From positions 16,765,434 to 16,829,433 of the forward strand of contig OY987227.1 in assembly GCA_963920705.1 (NCBI GenBank): 64,000 bases of DNA, written 5' to 3'. Source of the stretch: Odiellus spinosus. Taxonomy: Eukaryota; Arthropoda; Arachnida; Opiliones; Phalangiidae. Positions 48,158 through 60,300 of this stretch are shown here, in pieces. Within the stretch, counting starts at the first letter, position 1. Each line of letters opens with the position of its first letter. A program made the translations under genes and the position numbers. A model generated the notes under the pieces. It was not told the origin of the DNA, made no database searches, and saw only the letters and a list, made by a program, of their open reading frames with translations.

Positions 48158-50528
48158 AGCAATTAAAGTCAAGAGAGTTTATGGTGAAGTGTTTAAATTT
48201 TTAAATATGACTTCATAAAGGAAACTGAATCTGTTAATTATTCATTGAACACCCCCTGATGTGTTCGTTGGGCCCATGACCTTTTTGTCGGGACAGTAAC
48301 GTTGAAGAATTAAAGAATTTGGGAACAGGATGCGAACAGGATCGGGTATAAAGGTACTTGGCACATCGGACTTACTTATCCCATGATGCAGTCGCTATTC
48401 TGGTAAACATTTTTCATTAAACTGTCATTGTGGAGGCTATTCATTCCCTTTTACCCCCACGCTCTCTAACATTGGTGAAATACCAGAAAGGCGACCAGAA
48501 TACGTAGACCATACGTCAACGCGTCAAGGCCATATATTTAATTATTATCTAAAATATTTCAATCACCCTTCGAAAATCGAAATTCAGGTTTATTTAAAAG
48601 TTAGGCTTTTATAGAAACCCAAATGTTTAACTTAAATTTTCGATTTTGTCTGATAGTTTTAACTCTTGAAAGATTTCGTCAATGATAAAACTACATAATG
48701 ACATTATCCTACAATCTCAAAAGTTGAAAACCATTTTTTTTTAATCGTCCCTCAAATGTCAGTTTGATTTGAAGTAGAGGTTTATAGTTATTTAATGACT
48801 TTGGACTTTTAAAGTTTTTAAACTTGGGTGCTCCTGATTGGTTTGAAAAGGGTGTGGTAATTATTAACTTACAGACATAATTTAAGACCAAAAATTAATT
48901 AACGTCATCTCGTTTCATCGTCCCCTTTTAATTAAAAAAAAATGAAACTTTTAAAATATATGTTCGGCGTATGTTCCCTGGAATTTTAAACATTTTTACT
49001 TACAAATTTCGTAAGTTATTACTTGGATTACGTTTTTATCGGCCTTCCTTAGAAATGAAAATTAAACTTTACGTGTTAATCCAGAATCACGAATATTCGT
49101 GATTGCCTACAGCTTTGGAAACACTTTGGTCGTCCATGCTCCAAAGAATTAAAAGAGTCTATAGGCCTCTTTTTGAACCAATAATTTCTCTTGTTGAGAC
49201 TGTACCATAGATCAAAGCTGATCTCATTCATTTATTGAACCATATTAAAAAGGGGTATAATCAGTTTATTTCAATCTAGTCGCCTCTCTACCTGAAAATA
49301 ATTTACAGAAAAAAATACGACGGAAAGTATTTGTTTTCTTAAGAAAGTTGCTCCTTTTTTTAAGGGTGAGATAAACTAGAAATCTGTTCAGTTTCGATTC
49401 GTCTCATTTTGGGCATTCTATGGTTCTAAATCTAGATTACTACCAAATATGTGGTATAATTGTTACTTTAAGTATTAATGTATAGCTTTAAACTAATTAC
49501 CCTCGCGAAATGAGACGAACTATAAAATGAGGATCAATCCAAGATTTAAGTTCGTACGAAGTCATACTACGTGTTAATTTCAGCCATAGATTTCGAGTAG
49601 TATCTGCTCTCGAAAGCAATGTAATCACTGTGTAAATAATTTAAGAACTCTGGAAAAAGCTTATGGCATAGCTTCTTCGATGAAATGAATCGTGTATGAA
49701 CTAACTTGTTCCATCATATCCTATAAGCTTAGAGAGTTGAAAGTACGACAAAATAAACAAGAAAAAACGTTGAACCTTTTTCGCTGAGCTCCATACGCGA
49801 TGATAGAGATATTTCTAAACAATTAACACGAAATTTTATGAAACAAAAGTTCAAAGAAAAAATATATATATTCTTCAATATAATCTTCTTCTCTTCAAGA
49901 ATAGTTTACAATACGGCCAAAGTTGAGGCGGATTGATACAAAATGTAATCCATGGAAACTATTTACTGCATGATTTAATGCTTTTTCTCGTGATCCTTTT
50001 TTTAGAAACTCGTGATCTAATTTTAAACCTTTAAAAAAAGTGTATCATGGGTGTCAGTCTTGTAAGACTAAGCGCTAAGTGATGGGGTGTAAGGCATTCT
50101 TTCAAGTAACCGGTACACGTGATTTCAATTACTTTACCCCCTATTGCGTAGTCCCTGGAAATTCTAAGGGGAAAACATGGTTCGTATCAAATTGAATATT
50201 CCATATCAATACATTCGCTATCGATACGATTATCTTTACTTTTAACCTAGCTTACCGTTTATTGGAAATTCTCTGCGGTATTATGATATAAATACAATTT
50301 GCAAATTTTTAGAGTCGTAGAAAGGCCAATAGGAAATGCAATACAGTTTTTACTATATTTGGTATTTGGGATGAAAACAGTTTATGGTATATCTTTATCA
50401 TCGTAAAATGAGCGGGAGATTTGAAAGAAACTGTTTATAAGACGTATACACTTTTTTGGAATAGTTTTCCAAGTTTTTTTTTATTATTTAAAAAAATTCT
50501 CCGTTCATATTTAAGCGCATGGATCCCA
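48158..50528. other. Non-coding stretch
   Basis: A dispersed-repeat copy lies at about 49,921-49,970 (GAGGCGGATTGATACAAAATG). No exon is supported. Confidence 0.45.
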
Positions 50529-50559
50529 TTAGGTTCCTAAAATATCTATATATATATAC

Positions 50560-51391
50560 CTGTTTTATTTATAGGTCCCTAAAGTACCTATAATAAAGTC
50601 CCTATTTTACTTATAGGTCCCTAAAGTAGCTATAATTAAGTCCCTATTTTATTTATAGGTCCCTAAAGTAGCTATAATTAAGTCCCTATTCTATTTATAG
50701 GTCCCTAAAGTACCTATAATTAAGTCCCTATTTTATTTATAGGTCCCTAAAGTACCTATAATTAAGTCCCTATTTTATTTATAGGTCCCTAAAGTACCTA
50801 TAATTAAGTCCCTATTTTATTTATAGGTCCCTAAAGTACCTATAATTAAGTCCCTATTTTATTTATAGGTCCCTAAAGTACCTATAATTAAGTCCCTATT
50901 TTATTTATAGGTCCCTAAAGTACCTATAATTAAGTCCCTATTTTATTTATAGGTCCCTAAAGTACCTATAATTAAGTCCCTATTTTATTTATAGGTCCCT
51001 AAAGTACCTATAATTAAGTCCCTATTTTATTTATAGGTCCCTAAAGTACCTATAATTAAGTCCCTATTTTATTTATAGGTCCCTAAAGTACCTATAATTA
51101 AGTCCCTATTTTATTTATAGGTCCCTAAAGTACCTATAATTAAGTCCCTATTTTATTTATAGGTCCCTAAAGTACCTATAATTAAGTCCCTATTTTATTT
51201 ATAGGTCCCTAAAGTACCTATAATTAAGTCCCTATTTTATTTATAGGTCCCTAAAGTACCTATAATTAAGTCCCTATTTTATTTATAGGTCCCTAAAGTA
51301 CCTATAATTAAGTCCTTATTTTATTTATAGGTCCCGAAAGTACCTATAATTAAGTCCCTATTTTATCTGTAGGTCCCTAAAATACCTTTAA
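50560..51391. repeat. Minisatellite, 42-bp unit
   Basis: About 20 head-to-tail copies of a 42-bp unit (AAGTCCCTATTTTATTTATA, then GGTCCCTAAAGTACCTATAATT). The middle copies are identical over more than 500 bp, and differences cluster at the two ends (GTAGC for GTACC on the left; TCCTTA, CCCGAAAG and CTGTAGG on the right). This is the expected pattern of unequal exchange or replication slippage, and it implies recent growth. Degenerate half-units extend to 50,529 and 51,417. Confidence 0.95.
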
Positions 51392-51788
51392 ATTGAAATT
51401 TGGTTCCTAAAGTACCATATTTTAAAAATCCCAAGAATAGTCTGAATCTTTCCACTTTAGATCGGGTAAAGTAAATTCTTCTCTTAATTGAAAGTTTAAT
51501 TTTGTATGAATTGATGTGCAATAATTTACTCTATTTTTAATTAAAAAATATGTATAATTTCATATAAATTGATTGGAAATTTTATATTTTTGGGATTTTT
51601 GGAATGATCAACCTAAATTTAATAACTATTAAAAAACGTTAAACTAAGTTTCCCCTCCACAAAAAAGTGTTTTCGTCTCAGTTAAAATTTGAACCATATC
51701 GTGTTACTATCCCTATAAATAGATTTCTAAAATTCTAATGCAGCTCTTGTACAATGTGCATAATGAATATTCATTTTGATACAAGCTA

Positions 51789-51920
51789 TAGTCTATTCCA
51801 TCTGGAGTTGGCAGCGCGGACAAATTTCGGCTACGTTTTACCTCTATCATTTGTTAATTTATAGATAACGGTTCTAGCTATAACTTTGTCCGTGCTGCCA
51901 ACTCGAGGGGGAATAGATTA
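51789..51920. mobile_element. TA-flanked MITE with ~38-bp inverted ends
   Basis: Left TAGTCTATTCC...GAGTTGGCAGCGCGGACAAA pairs with the right end, whose reverse complement reads TAATCTATTCC...GAGTTGGCAGCACGGACAAA. TA lies on each side (51,787-51,788 and 51,921-51,922), so a Tc1/mariner-like target is plausible. It is 132 bp with no coding capacity. A single related end lies at about 55,708-55,745. Confidence 0.75.
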
Positions 51921-52142
51921 TATAACCTTTGTACAAACATCAATTGTCACAATTTCGTGAAAGGTAAGCCCCCCCTATAGGCTTTGTTTTCAGTGACAGG
52001 TAATACGGGGTTTGAAACTCTTCCTTGTTATCTCTTTTTAGCATCTACTTAAATTTTTAAAGTTAATCCATTATTTTTAAATTCACCCTCTTTTGTAATT
52101 ATAATCGGGTTTCTTCGTAAAACGATCCGACGTAGTTTTTAA

Positions 52143-52407
52143 AGGGATAATGCAACCCTAATCAACTAGTGAATTTTTTATACAGTAACAAAATACTAAG
52201 CTAGTAATAAATTAACTTACTCGTAAACTAGGCTTAACAAGGATCCATAGTGAGTTTAATATTTGGCCCTCGACTTTAACCCAACAGTAAAACGTTTCAA
52301 ACTTGGTTAAGAGGGTGAACTTTGCTCGTGGATCGTAGATTTCTTTTACCAGTGGATTAGGACTATTTTAACTATAGTGAATCGTTTTTTCAAGCTGCAT
52401 TCGCCCT
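52143..52407. mobile_element. TTAA-flanked MITE, copy 2
   Basis: A 265-bp element starting AGGGATAATGCA and ending TGCATTCGCCCT, with exact TTAA at 52,139-52,142 and 52,408-52,411. The right end shares GTGGATTAGG and GAATCG words with the element at 47,758, so they are one family. Inner arms are more diverged here, suggesting an older copy even though the target duplication survives. Probably Kolobok- or piggyBac-like and non-autonomous. Confidence 0.85.
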
Positions 52408-52786
52408 TTAAATAATACTGCGCGATAAAAGGCTTTATAGCAAGCGCGGCGCTAAGAGGCACGCGTTCGGGCTTCTAGAATTAGTAGGCTTTAAACGCCA
52501 CTCTTTAAACATCCATATTTCATATCATTTCATTGCATAACCAGTTTTATATTGAAGGCGGGTTATTGGTGTTAACCTATCGTTCGAATTCGTGTTTTTT
52601 TCACATCCTTTGCAACTTTATTTTTTAGATTTTAGAAAGGGAATTTTTGAAAAGTCCATAACAAGCAATGCTTTTAAATGATTAGATTCAAATTACGGAA
52701 GAATGATAAGTCGGGCAAGCTTTGTAAATTGCAAATATATAGATAAATAATCAATTTTATGGCTTTAATCAACTTATTTATGTTCA

Positions 52787-53275
52787 ATATGAATTGACAA
52801 AATCGGAAAAGGTGAGGCGGATTGATAAACAATGTTTAATCTCATAGATAAAAGTAGTCTTGGCAAACTCCTTTTAAATTGAAGTCAGTTGTTCATTACT
52901 TATTGGTTTTGAGACTTTGCTAATGTCGTAAGCAATTTATACCATTTTCCATCTAAGAAATCTTCCAATTAAAACTAATATGCAAATATTACTACTAGCT
53001 AATAATACCTAAATTACTAATATTTATTCTACTAATACAACTAATGCTATATGAGTTGATAAAATAGGGGAAATTGATGCGGATTGATACACAATATTAA
53101 ATCCCATAAAGTAAAGTAGTCTTGGCAAATTCCTTTTGCCGGAGTTCATTAGTTCTGAGCTTTTGCTAATGGCTTAAAAATTATCCCTTTTTATCTAAGA
53201 ATTCTTTTAATAAAACTACTAATATGCCAATATTACTACTAATAATACAACTTATACTACTACACTGTTCTAAAA
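52787..53275 (+). repeat. Direct duplication of a ~260-bp dispersed-repeat unit
   Basis: Two adjacent copies (52,787-53,047 and 53,048-53,275) share ATATGA-TTGA, GCGGATTGATA, AAAGTAGTCTTGGCAAA, TCCTTTT, TTTTGCTAATG-like, ATCTAAGAA and ATATTACTACTA words in order. The GCGGATTGATACAAAATG section recurs at other places in the window. Copies differ by about a fifth. Confidence 0.8.
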
Positions 53276-54664
53276 TCTAAAATAAGAGCTAACATACTTG
53301 CTGGTGTGGCTGAAATGTAGCGTACCAGTTAATTAGACCAATCTTTAACTCTAATTAGAAAGAATTTACTTTAATCTTCGTCTCATTACGAAGGTCTATA
53401 AAGAACAATGGTTATGAGTCTAATCTTAATTTTTTAATGCCGGCCCACCCCCACATACCTGATGTTTAAGTTAAAAGGAATAAAAATTTAGCGTAGGATT
53501 ATAAATAAGTCTAGGAATTCGCACGAACTAGGGCAATATATTTCAAAACATCAAGCTCTACAAAGGGTCGTGTCAAATTTCTTTATACAAATCCATTTAA
53601 ACCTTATTTGGTTAAAGATCTGGCGTAAAAAATTTCAGTCTCTAAACAATTTTAACGCTATCGCGCTTTATCTTTTAAACTTCGCGAAAGCTTTTTTTTT
53701 TTTTTTTTTTTTTTTTTTGTTTTAAAGAAAAGGGAAGTCGAAAATTAGGCACGAATTGTTTTAAACCACTGAATAATGTTCAATTATAGCGAAAATCTAA
53801 TCTCAACTCAACATTTTTTATTTGTTTTTTAAAGTCCTGTCAAAGGGATCGTCTGCTCAACGCCGCCTATGGTCTGCTTATTTATTAGCCTTGTCTCACC
53901 ACGGCCATCTTAGTTCAGCTCATCCGTCTAAGTTGGCCCTGGTGAAACTGGACAGACATGAAACCAGAGGCTAGCCTGAAGGTTCTTCGGGACTCAATTC
54001 GTTCTTGATTTTAGAATAATTTCATTAATTTAAGAGCAAATATCTTTTCGATACTCCCTTTAGTGCCTCGTGCTTAAACTTCAATGTTAAGTTTATAAAA
54101 ACTATGAGAAATGTCGTTTTATAATTTGAGAGTAATTTTTTTAAAGGACGCCTTAGAGATACCAAATTTCTTGTAGTATATATACTAGTTGAAACTTTGG
54201 CTAGGCAGGCAAGAGGTAATTTTAAGAAATTATAATAATTAAGTGGGTGTAGACACGGGTAAAATTTGATGTCCGTGGTTCATTCCGTGGTAAAGGCATG
54301 CATATTTTCTCGTTATTCTTAGCCGATGATCGTATCGATGCTCAAAAAAGCTTCTATATCGCGGATTTAATGACGCATATACGTCGGACATCCTATTTAA
54401 TATTTAAATTAATCACTACAAAACTTTAACACGTTAATTTTTGATATTGGTAGTTTTAAGAACCACCCATCTAGAACCCATCTTGAAATTAATGGAAATT
54501 AGCTGATAGAAAATAAACGGGAAAGTTTATAAAGTTTAGTATACTTGTTTTAAAATAATTTTTTTGGTCGTATCATAAGTACTAGACTTAAATATGTGCG
54601 TGTCAAATACTTTCCCACCTAGTCTGCTTATATTCCAATTTCCATAGCGCTCTGAAAATCTTTC
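53276..54664. other. Non-coding stretch
   Basis: T27 at 53,692-53,718. A GC-richer patch at 53,835-54,000 contains the hairpin GGCCATCTTAG / CTAAGTTGGCC. It is neither coding nor a tRNA that I can fold, so its nature is unknown. Confidence 0.4.
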
Positions 54665-54805
54665 CAGTGGCGTAGCGTCAGTGGAGCAAAGCCTATGACT
54701 AAGTAGGGGCCCATGTGCTTCTGGCATTATTTAGGGGGCCCGTGCCTATTTCAGTGAACGGGGCCCTGGATGCTTGTGTGCCCAAATTTCACCGTTACGC
54801 TACTG
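54665..54805. mobile_element. hAT-like MITE with CAGTGGCGTAGC ends
   Basis: The left end is CAGTGGCGTAGCGTCAGTGG; the reverse complement of the right end is CAGTAGCGTAACGGTGAAAT. CAGTGGCGTAGC is, from general knowledge of animal repeats, a recurrent hAT terminal sequence. The 141-bp interior is G/C-rich with three GGGGCCC-like blocks. Flanking 8-mers AATCTTTC and ACAAATTC do not match, so the target duplication has decayed. No coding capacity. Confidence 0.75.
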
Positions 54806-56890
54806 ACAAATTCATATGGTTAAGCGTGTGTTACCACGCTGTTATTTATTTGGTGAGGTCGATCAGGCACTCGTCAATATTTTTGTGTACTAGATTTTGA
54901 TATTTCACTGAGATTCTTTTCAAATTATCTCTGGTAGCGATTTTTAGATTTCGATGCGTAAAACAAAACTACAGTTAGTTGCAGTACAGTAAGGAACGAT
55001 ACTTCAAAGATGAAAATAAAATTATAATAATAAGAATTGGAATTTCCGCGTGATGTTAGCAATTTAATAAGTTCGATCTCTTAGTACATTGACTCCATTT
55101 AAATACATCTATAACTTGACCGCCAATACAAGTTCCTATTGATGTAACAATTTACTATACCCAATCCCCCGTCTTTAAATCCCCTTGCAAACGAAACCAC
55201 AGCGTGGAAGTATCACAGGCTTAAAGGAAAATGCCAACTTAAAATTTTTATTTTTGAAATCCATTGGTAATTGGATTAAATTAATTTTTCTTTCTTAAAA
55301 GCTTCTATTTCATACCGAAACACTCCCCTCGGTGCGACAAAAGTTTTAAAAACGCCTGAGGACTCGGTTCTCTCATTTGCACTCTATTTGTAGGTCAATG
55401 AAAGAAGCGAGTCACAATTGTAAAAGTTAAATTTTTATCTATAAGCCAAAAAAAAAAAAAAAAAAGTAACGTCGATTTTTACATTTTTCTTACATTTAAC
55501 AATTTTCAATGGATTTTAAAAACAAAAAATGTTGAGGGGGTATTTTCCTTTAACAGTTTTCATTCCATCGTCTTTTTTTCCCCGTATTACGAAAGCCTAG
55601 GGGTCAATTTTACATTTAATGATGGTCCGGATTTGGGAGCGATAGATTCTAGTACGGTTTTGACGAGACGAAGTCGGCCAGTTGGAATTATGATTATTAC
55701 ATTTATAGTCTATTACACCTCGAGTTGGTAGCGTGCTCAAAGCTGAGCTACTCGTTACCACTGAGATTTCTAGACTTATCTAAATTGAAGGGAGCTAGTT
55801 TAGTGATTGCTACAAACCTTATAGGTTTATTAAATAGGTCTCGTCATTTTTATCTGTGGGATTTAGTATGATAATATTCCTCCGCCTTACATTCTTATAT
55901 GCTGAAAACTCCAACGTATTTTGAATATAATACCGGATATATAAGAGAGTCTACATTTCTCTATAAACGAAGAGATCGTGCCGCGTCTAATGTTATAGTT
56001 ATTCTTTCCACCAAGAATAACTGTATTTGATATTGATCGCATTGATTTCTTTCTTGTTTACGGACGAAACAGTGAGTGCTCGAAATTTTTAAGCAACAGG
56101 TCTGGTTAGTGTATGGCCTTTTTAGGGGGAAGTCGCCTTTGATTTTTTTTTGCAACCTTTTTTGGTGAAGAATAGAGTAATATCAGTCCTCTGTAGAAAC
56201 TGAATGACTACTGTACCAGTCATACCCTTCAATCTGATTTTTTTTTGGTGATTATTTTTTTTTTTTTTTTTTTTGGTTTTTTAATTAGATACAAGAAAAA
56301 ATTAACTTTTCCAAAAACAACGAAAGTTACCCTATAAATTTTTTCGTGGGTAACTAAAATTTTTAGTGGGTATTCGCTGTTTTTTGGTGACTTGGTTTTT
56401 ATTGGAAGGTTAAAATTTGACATTTATTTGGTGAGATAGCTTTGCGCTGCACCCCACAACGTCGTGGGACCAGAAAATCAAAAAATTTGGGAATCCAAGA
56501 AACTTATTTTATATTTTTGGAGCCCCGTAAATTTTACTGCGGGTCAAGGACCGTTTATATTACCCCAGGGTATATCTCCAGTTAATCCGAGCCATGTGGT
56601 TTTGACCTATTTCAGGGTGTTTACTTTAACCATATTCTGGAGTTAATGTATACTTCATTACAATTAAATTCTCTTTAACCGTTTCGGGGGATTAACTTCG
56701 AATTTTTCGGCAGTATATGAAAGCTACCGTAGTAAAACCTGACGTTTAAGCGGGTCCATATTTGAAGTCCTGATAATCTTGATTGTTGCACAATTTTGAA
56801 CTTTCATTCTCCACTGATTTTAACGCGTGAATTGCCGGAGGGCTTGATTCGAGGGAAAGTATATCTCGCTTAGAGTAAACTCACGAAGAA
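54806..56890. other. Non-coding stretch upstream of second promoter
   Basis: Contains A18 at 55,448, a solitary MITE end at about 55,708-55,745 and T20 at 56,255. No exon is supported. Confidence 0.45.
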
Positions 56891-56896
56891 GAAAAA

Positions 56897-57139
56897 TATA
56901 TAATTTTTGTAGAGCTTCTTTTCTCGTCCAGAAGTTGCTCTCAGTTCGCCTCCAGCTAGCGAACGGTGTAGTCGTCGGCGTGCATATTTTTTTGGTAAAT
57001 CTCGCGCGCGAATCGCCAAATTTAACGAAACACGCGTTTTACAATCTTTTAATGGGATATAATCGTAATTATCGAACGATCGATTTGAGATATCGAACGG
57101 TGTTTTTACGTTAACAATCAAATCCAATGTGTTTTTTCG
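56897..57139 (+). promoter_or_regulatory. Core promoter with Inr and DPE at exact spacing
   Basis: TCAGTT at 56,941-56,946 is a perfect initiator (consensus TCAKTY) with +1 A at 56,943. AGTCGT at 56,970-56,975 falls exactly at +28 to +33 and matches the downstream promoter element consensus RGWYVT. A TATATAA at 56,897-56,903 lies 46 bp upstream of +1, too far to be the main TATA box for this start. The predicted 5' UTR is 197 bases to the ATG at 57,140. Confidence 0.65.
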
Positions 57140-57335
57140 ATGAAGGGAAAGTCCTGGTATCGAACATTTTGGATATTTATCGTTGCGGCGTTTTTGCGTT
57201 CGAATCGCGCGCGAGCTTTAACCGGTGGTCAGCGAACTCGTAACAATTGGCAAGAACAACAAAGAGTGACGTACGAGGTGGACAATAGTCGAACGGGCAG
57301 GTGGCAATTGCCTTGGGATTACTATTGGGATCCAG
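57140..57335 (+). CDS. First coding exon with signal peptide (66 residues)
   Basis: ATG opens MKGKSWYRTFWIFIVAAFLR. A basic n-region and a FWIFIVAAFL core are followed by RSNRARA, with likely cleavage before LTGG. The mature start is polar (TGGQRTRNNWQEQQRV), then YEVDNSRTGRWQLPWDYYWD. The exon ends at the donor CCAG|GTAATT (57,336) in phase 1. Start choice: this is the first ATG after a good promoter. No family is recognised. This is the start of a secreted or membrane protein whose remaining exons lie beyond the window or are not recognisable. It could also be an alternative first exon of the gene starting at 33,251. Confidence 0.72.
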
Positions 57336-60300
57336 GTAATTAGGGTTTAAATTTAGTTAAAATACTTGTAATGACTACTTGCGTATAAAAAATTAGATTT
57401 TTTTAATTAAGAGGTTAAAAACACGTCCTATAGGCGTGTCATTAAACTAGTTACCCATTAATTAAAAATTAAAACTCTACGAGACATAGAGTTCAAGGGT
57501 CCCGATCTGGTAACGGCCAATTTTTTGCTTTATGAGATTTTGCATATAAATCCACTCCATTTATTCATATTATGCGAACTACTCTTGAATTATTGAATTG
57601 ATTTTAATTTAAAACTTATATTCTTATTGTATTATATTATTGATTAGATGTAGACTATTAGTCCTAAATATTAAACTTCGGGTATAACCATGGATATAAG
57701 TCGACGTTTGAAGTATAGATAAAACACTTCATTTTATCTATATCCTTAATCAGAGATTATCCCGAGGATCCTATAATAAATTCAATATATTCCAAATACT
57801 TGTGAATAAATTAACTGATAATTTTGTCCATACTTCGACATGTAACCATGGAATATTTTAACCCCATTTTTCATATCTCAGCATTCAGTTTAGAAGTTAT
57901 AAAATTTGGTTTTAAGCTGATTTCAGGGCGTTATTATTTTTTTAATAATTATTATCTCGGGATTACTTAACAAATTTTACCAAAATTTTGAAATTCCGTG
58001 AACCTAGCTGTAATTCAATGAGTACATTCCAATAGTATGAATTACAGTTTTCCCCTCAACCAATAGTAATTTTTGCAATGTGGTTATAAGTAATATTACC
58101 TTGTAATTTTTACAATATTTCGTGCACTGTTGACTGGACAAATGTCCAATAAAGATATTGCATTATTACATGATCTATCAATATTTAATCCCAAATGTGT
58201 AGACTAGTCATTTTCATTAGATTTTCTTTAAATTTAAATCAAAGCTATGAACTATAAATTAAATTGTAGTGTGAGGAATCATTTTTTATATTAAATAAAA
58301 AATGTATAATAGGGAAATAGCTCTTATATCTAATCTTATCGGAAACACAGTCGCCGGGTTGCAACTACAGGCGCTATATTTATATTTTATAAAATATAAT
58401 CTATGTTGAAAAATTTCAGCCACACACGATTTTAATTTTCTGTTATTTTTCTCGTAAACTTTATTGAGGGGAAAACTAGTTGATTTATGCTTCAATAGAA
58501 GAACCAAGGGGAGAAAATTCGTCTTTGTAGGTCCCATAAATGAATTTTTATTTTCTATAAAAAAATTGGGAATAGTACATGGTCAATTAGAAAGACGAAA
58601 TTACTCTAGAATTGATACGAAAAACGACACTCTCTGAATATCAAAAAATTCCAAATATACATTTTTTTCGTTTTTTCAACCACCAGCTTGTGTGTTAAAA
58701 GGGGTGCCTAAATTACACGCTAATTTTAAAACATTTAATAGATTTTTTGCCTCAATCTTTCAGTATAGCATAAATCCTAGCCTAAGGCAAATTCTTGCTT
58801 TTGCCGCTCGACTTTTGCTAAGTTAATGTGAAATGAAATAAAATATGACCTCAATGGGTTCAATTTTAGTGATTGGTGTAGAGACATAAAAGAGCCCGAT
58901 CTTAATTATATATTTTTTTTATCAATATATCAAATTTTTCATATTATTATTCAACTTAATCGTGCTAAAATTAGGTCTTAGAAATTGCTTTTTAGTATAG
59001 GCTACAGCAATTTTGGAATTTTTCAAAAATAATTTGGGTAAACCATTGGTGAATGAATGTTAGTTTTTGGTACGATTTGCAGAATTGGTTTAGAAAAAAT
59101 ATTTGGATGATTATCAGGACCAATATAAATGTGTATTCATCGACTTAATCAAGATTATCAATTAATAAGCTACCGTAAAAATCAGTAAAGCCCCTCTGCC
59201 ATCGCATAAAATAATTTCAAATCTATGGTCTATATAAAGTCTGCTTCATTTAATTATTGGTTCAATTTAATTGGACAATAATCACTGGTCAATTATGAAA
59301 AAAAAATATTTTATTCGGTAATGATTCGGGCGTCATTTCCATATGTTTTATTTTAAATCTTATATATAGTTACAATATTAATTATTGCTACACTCGAAGG
59401 ATACGACACCCTTATATTTCCTTTTGTCTAGTCTCGGGTTAGTTTGACCGCAAATATAAATCCTACCACGTCTGATTTCGGCGAGAAATGTTTAATTATA
59501 TCTTATATCTTCTATTTCTCAATGCGAATCAGATATATTAAACAAAGCCATAATGAGGCTCTAATTGTCCCCTCGAAAAAAAATATTGTACCTCCGCTAA
59601 CGAGGTTTTCAAACGTGAATTCTTGGTGAAAAGTTAGTTTTTTTTTTCTTTTGTCAAATATGGCAATGATGCCTCCTAATTGTATACTGCGTGGTTTTTA
59701 TTTTATTTATACTTAATACTTCTGTTTAAAGTGAAGCTGTCACGCCATCAAATTGGAATTTGAGTAGCATTTTCGGAAGATCATTAAAAAAAAGATATGC
59801 CGTAAAAAATTACCACAATGTAGTAAAATAAAATTAATCAGCCTATTGTAAATTTTGAAAGTAAAGAATCAAACTGTATACGTCAACTCTAGGGTCTCAT
59901 GGCGATTTTAAAGCCTATAGATTAATATCGCGCCTTCTGGAACGTGATATGGTTGTTTTCGCTTCGTCTCTTTTGTAAAACTATGGCTGCGTTCATCGAC
60001 GCGCACCAAAGCGTCAAGTAGGCTATTCTACTACCTCCGGTTTTAAAACAGGTTCGTCCGGTATTATTCGAAGTTTAGAAAAAGGAACCGAACGTTCAGC
60101 GATTCAAAATACTCAAACTAGCACTATTAAATGAATCTGGCGTTCGTGAGCGTCCTCTAACGGTAAAGAGGGTATTTCTGAACGCAAGGTTTTATTATTT
60201 AACTATTAAAATAGGTGTCCATTGTTAAATAGTGTTAGGCTTCAGTATATTTGGTACCATTGGTTTCTCGAGAGACCACTTCTTTATAAATATCTCCGTT

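Noticed and set aside
50560-51391. CRISPR-like or satellite centromeric array
   Set aside because: Head-to-tail 42-bp units without spacers and only about 0.8 kb long; an ordinary minisatellite.
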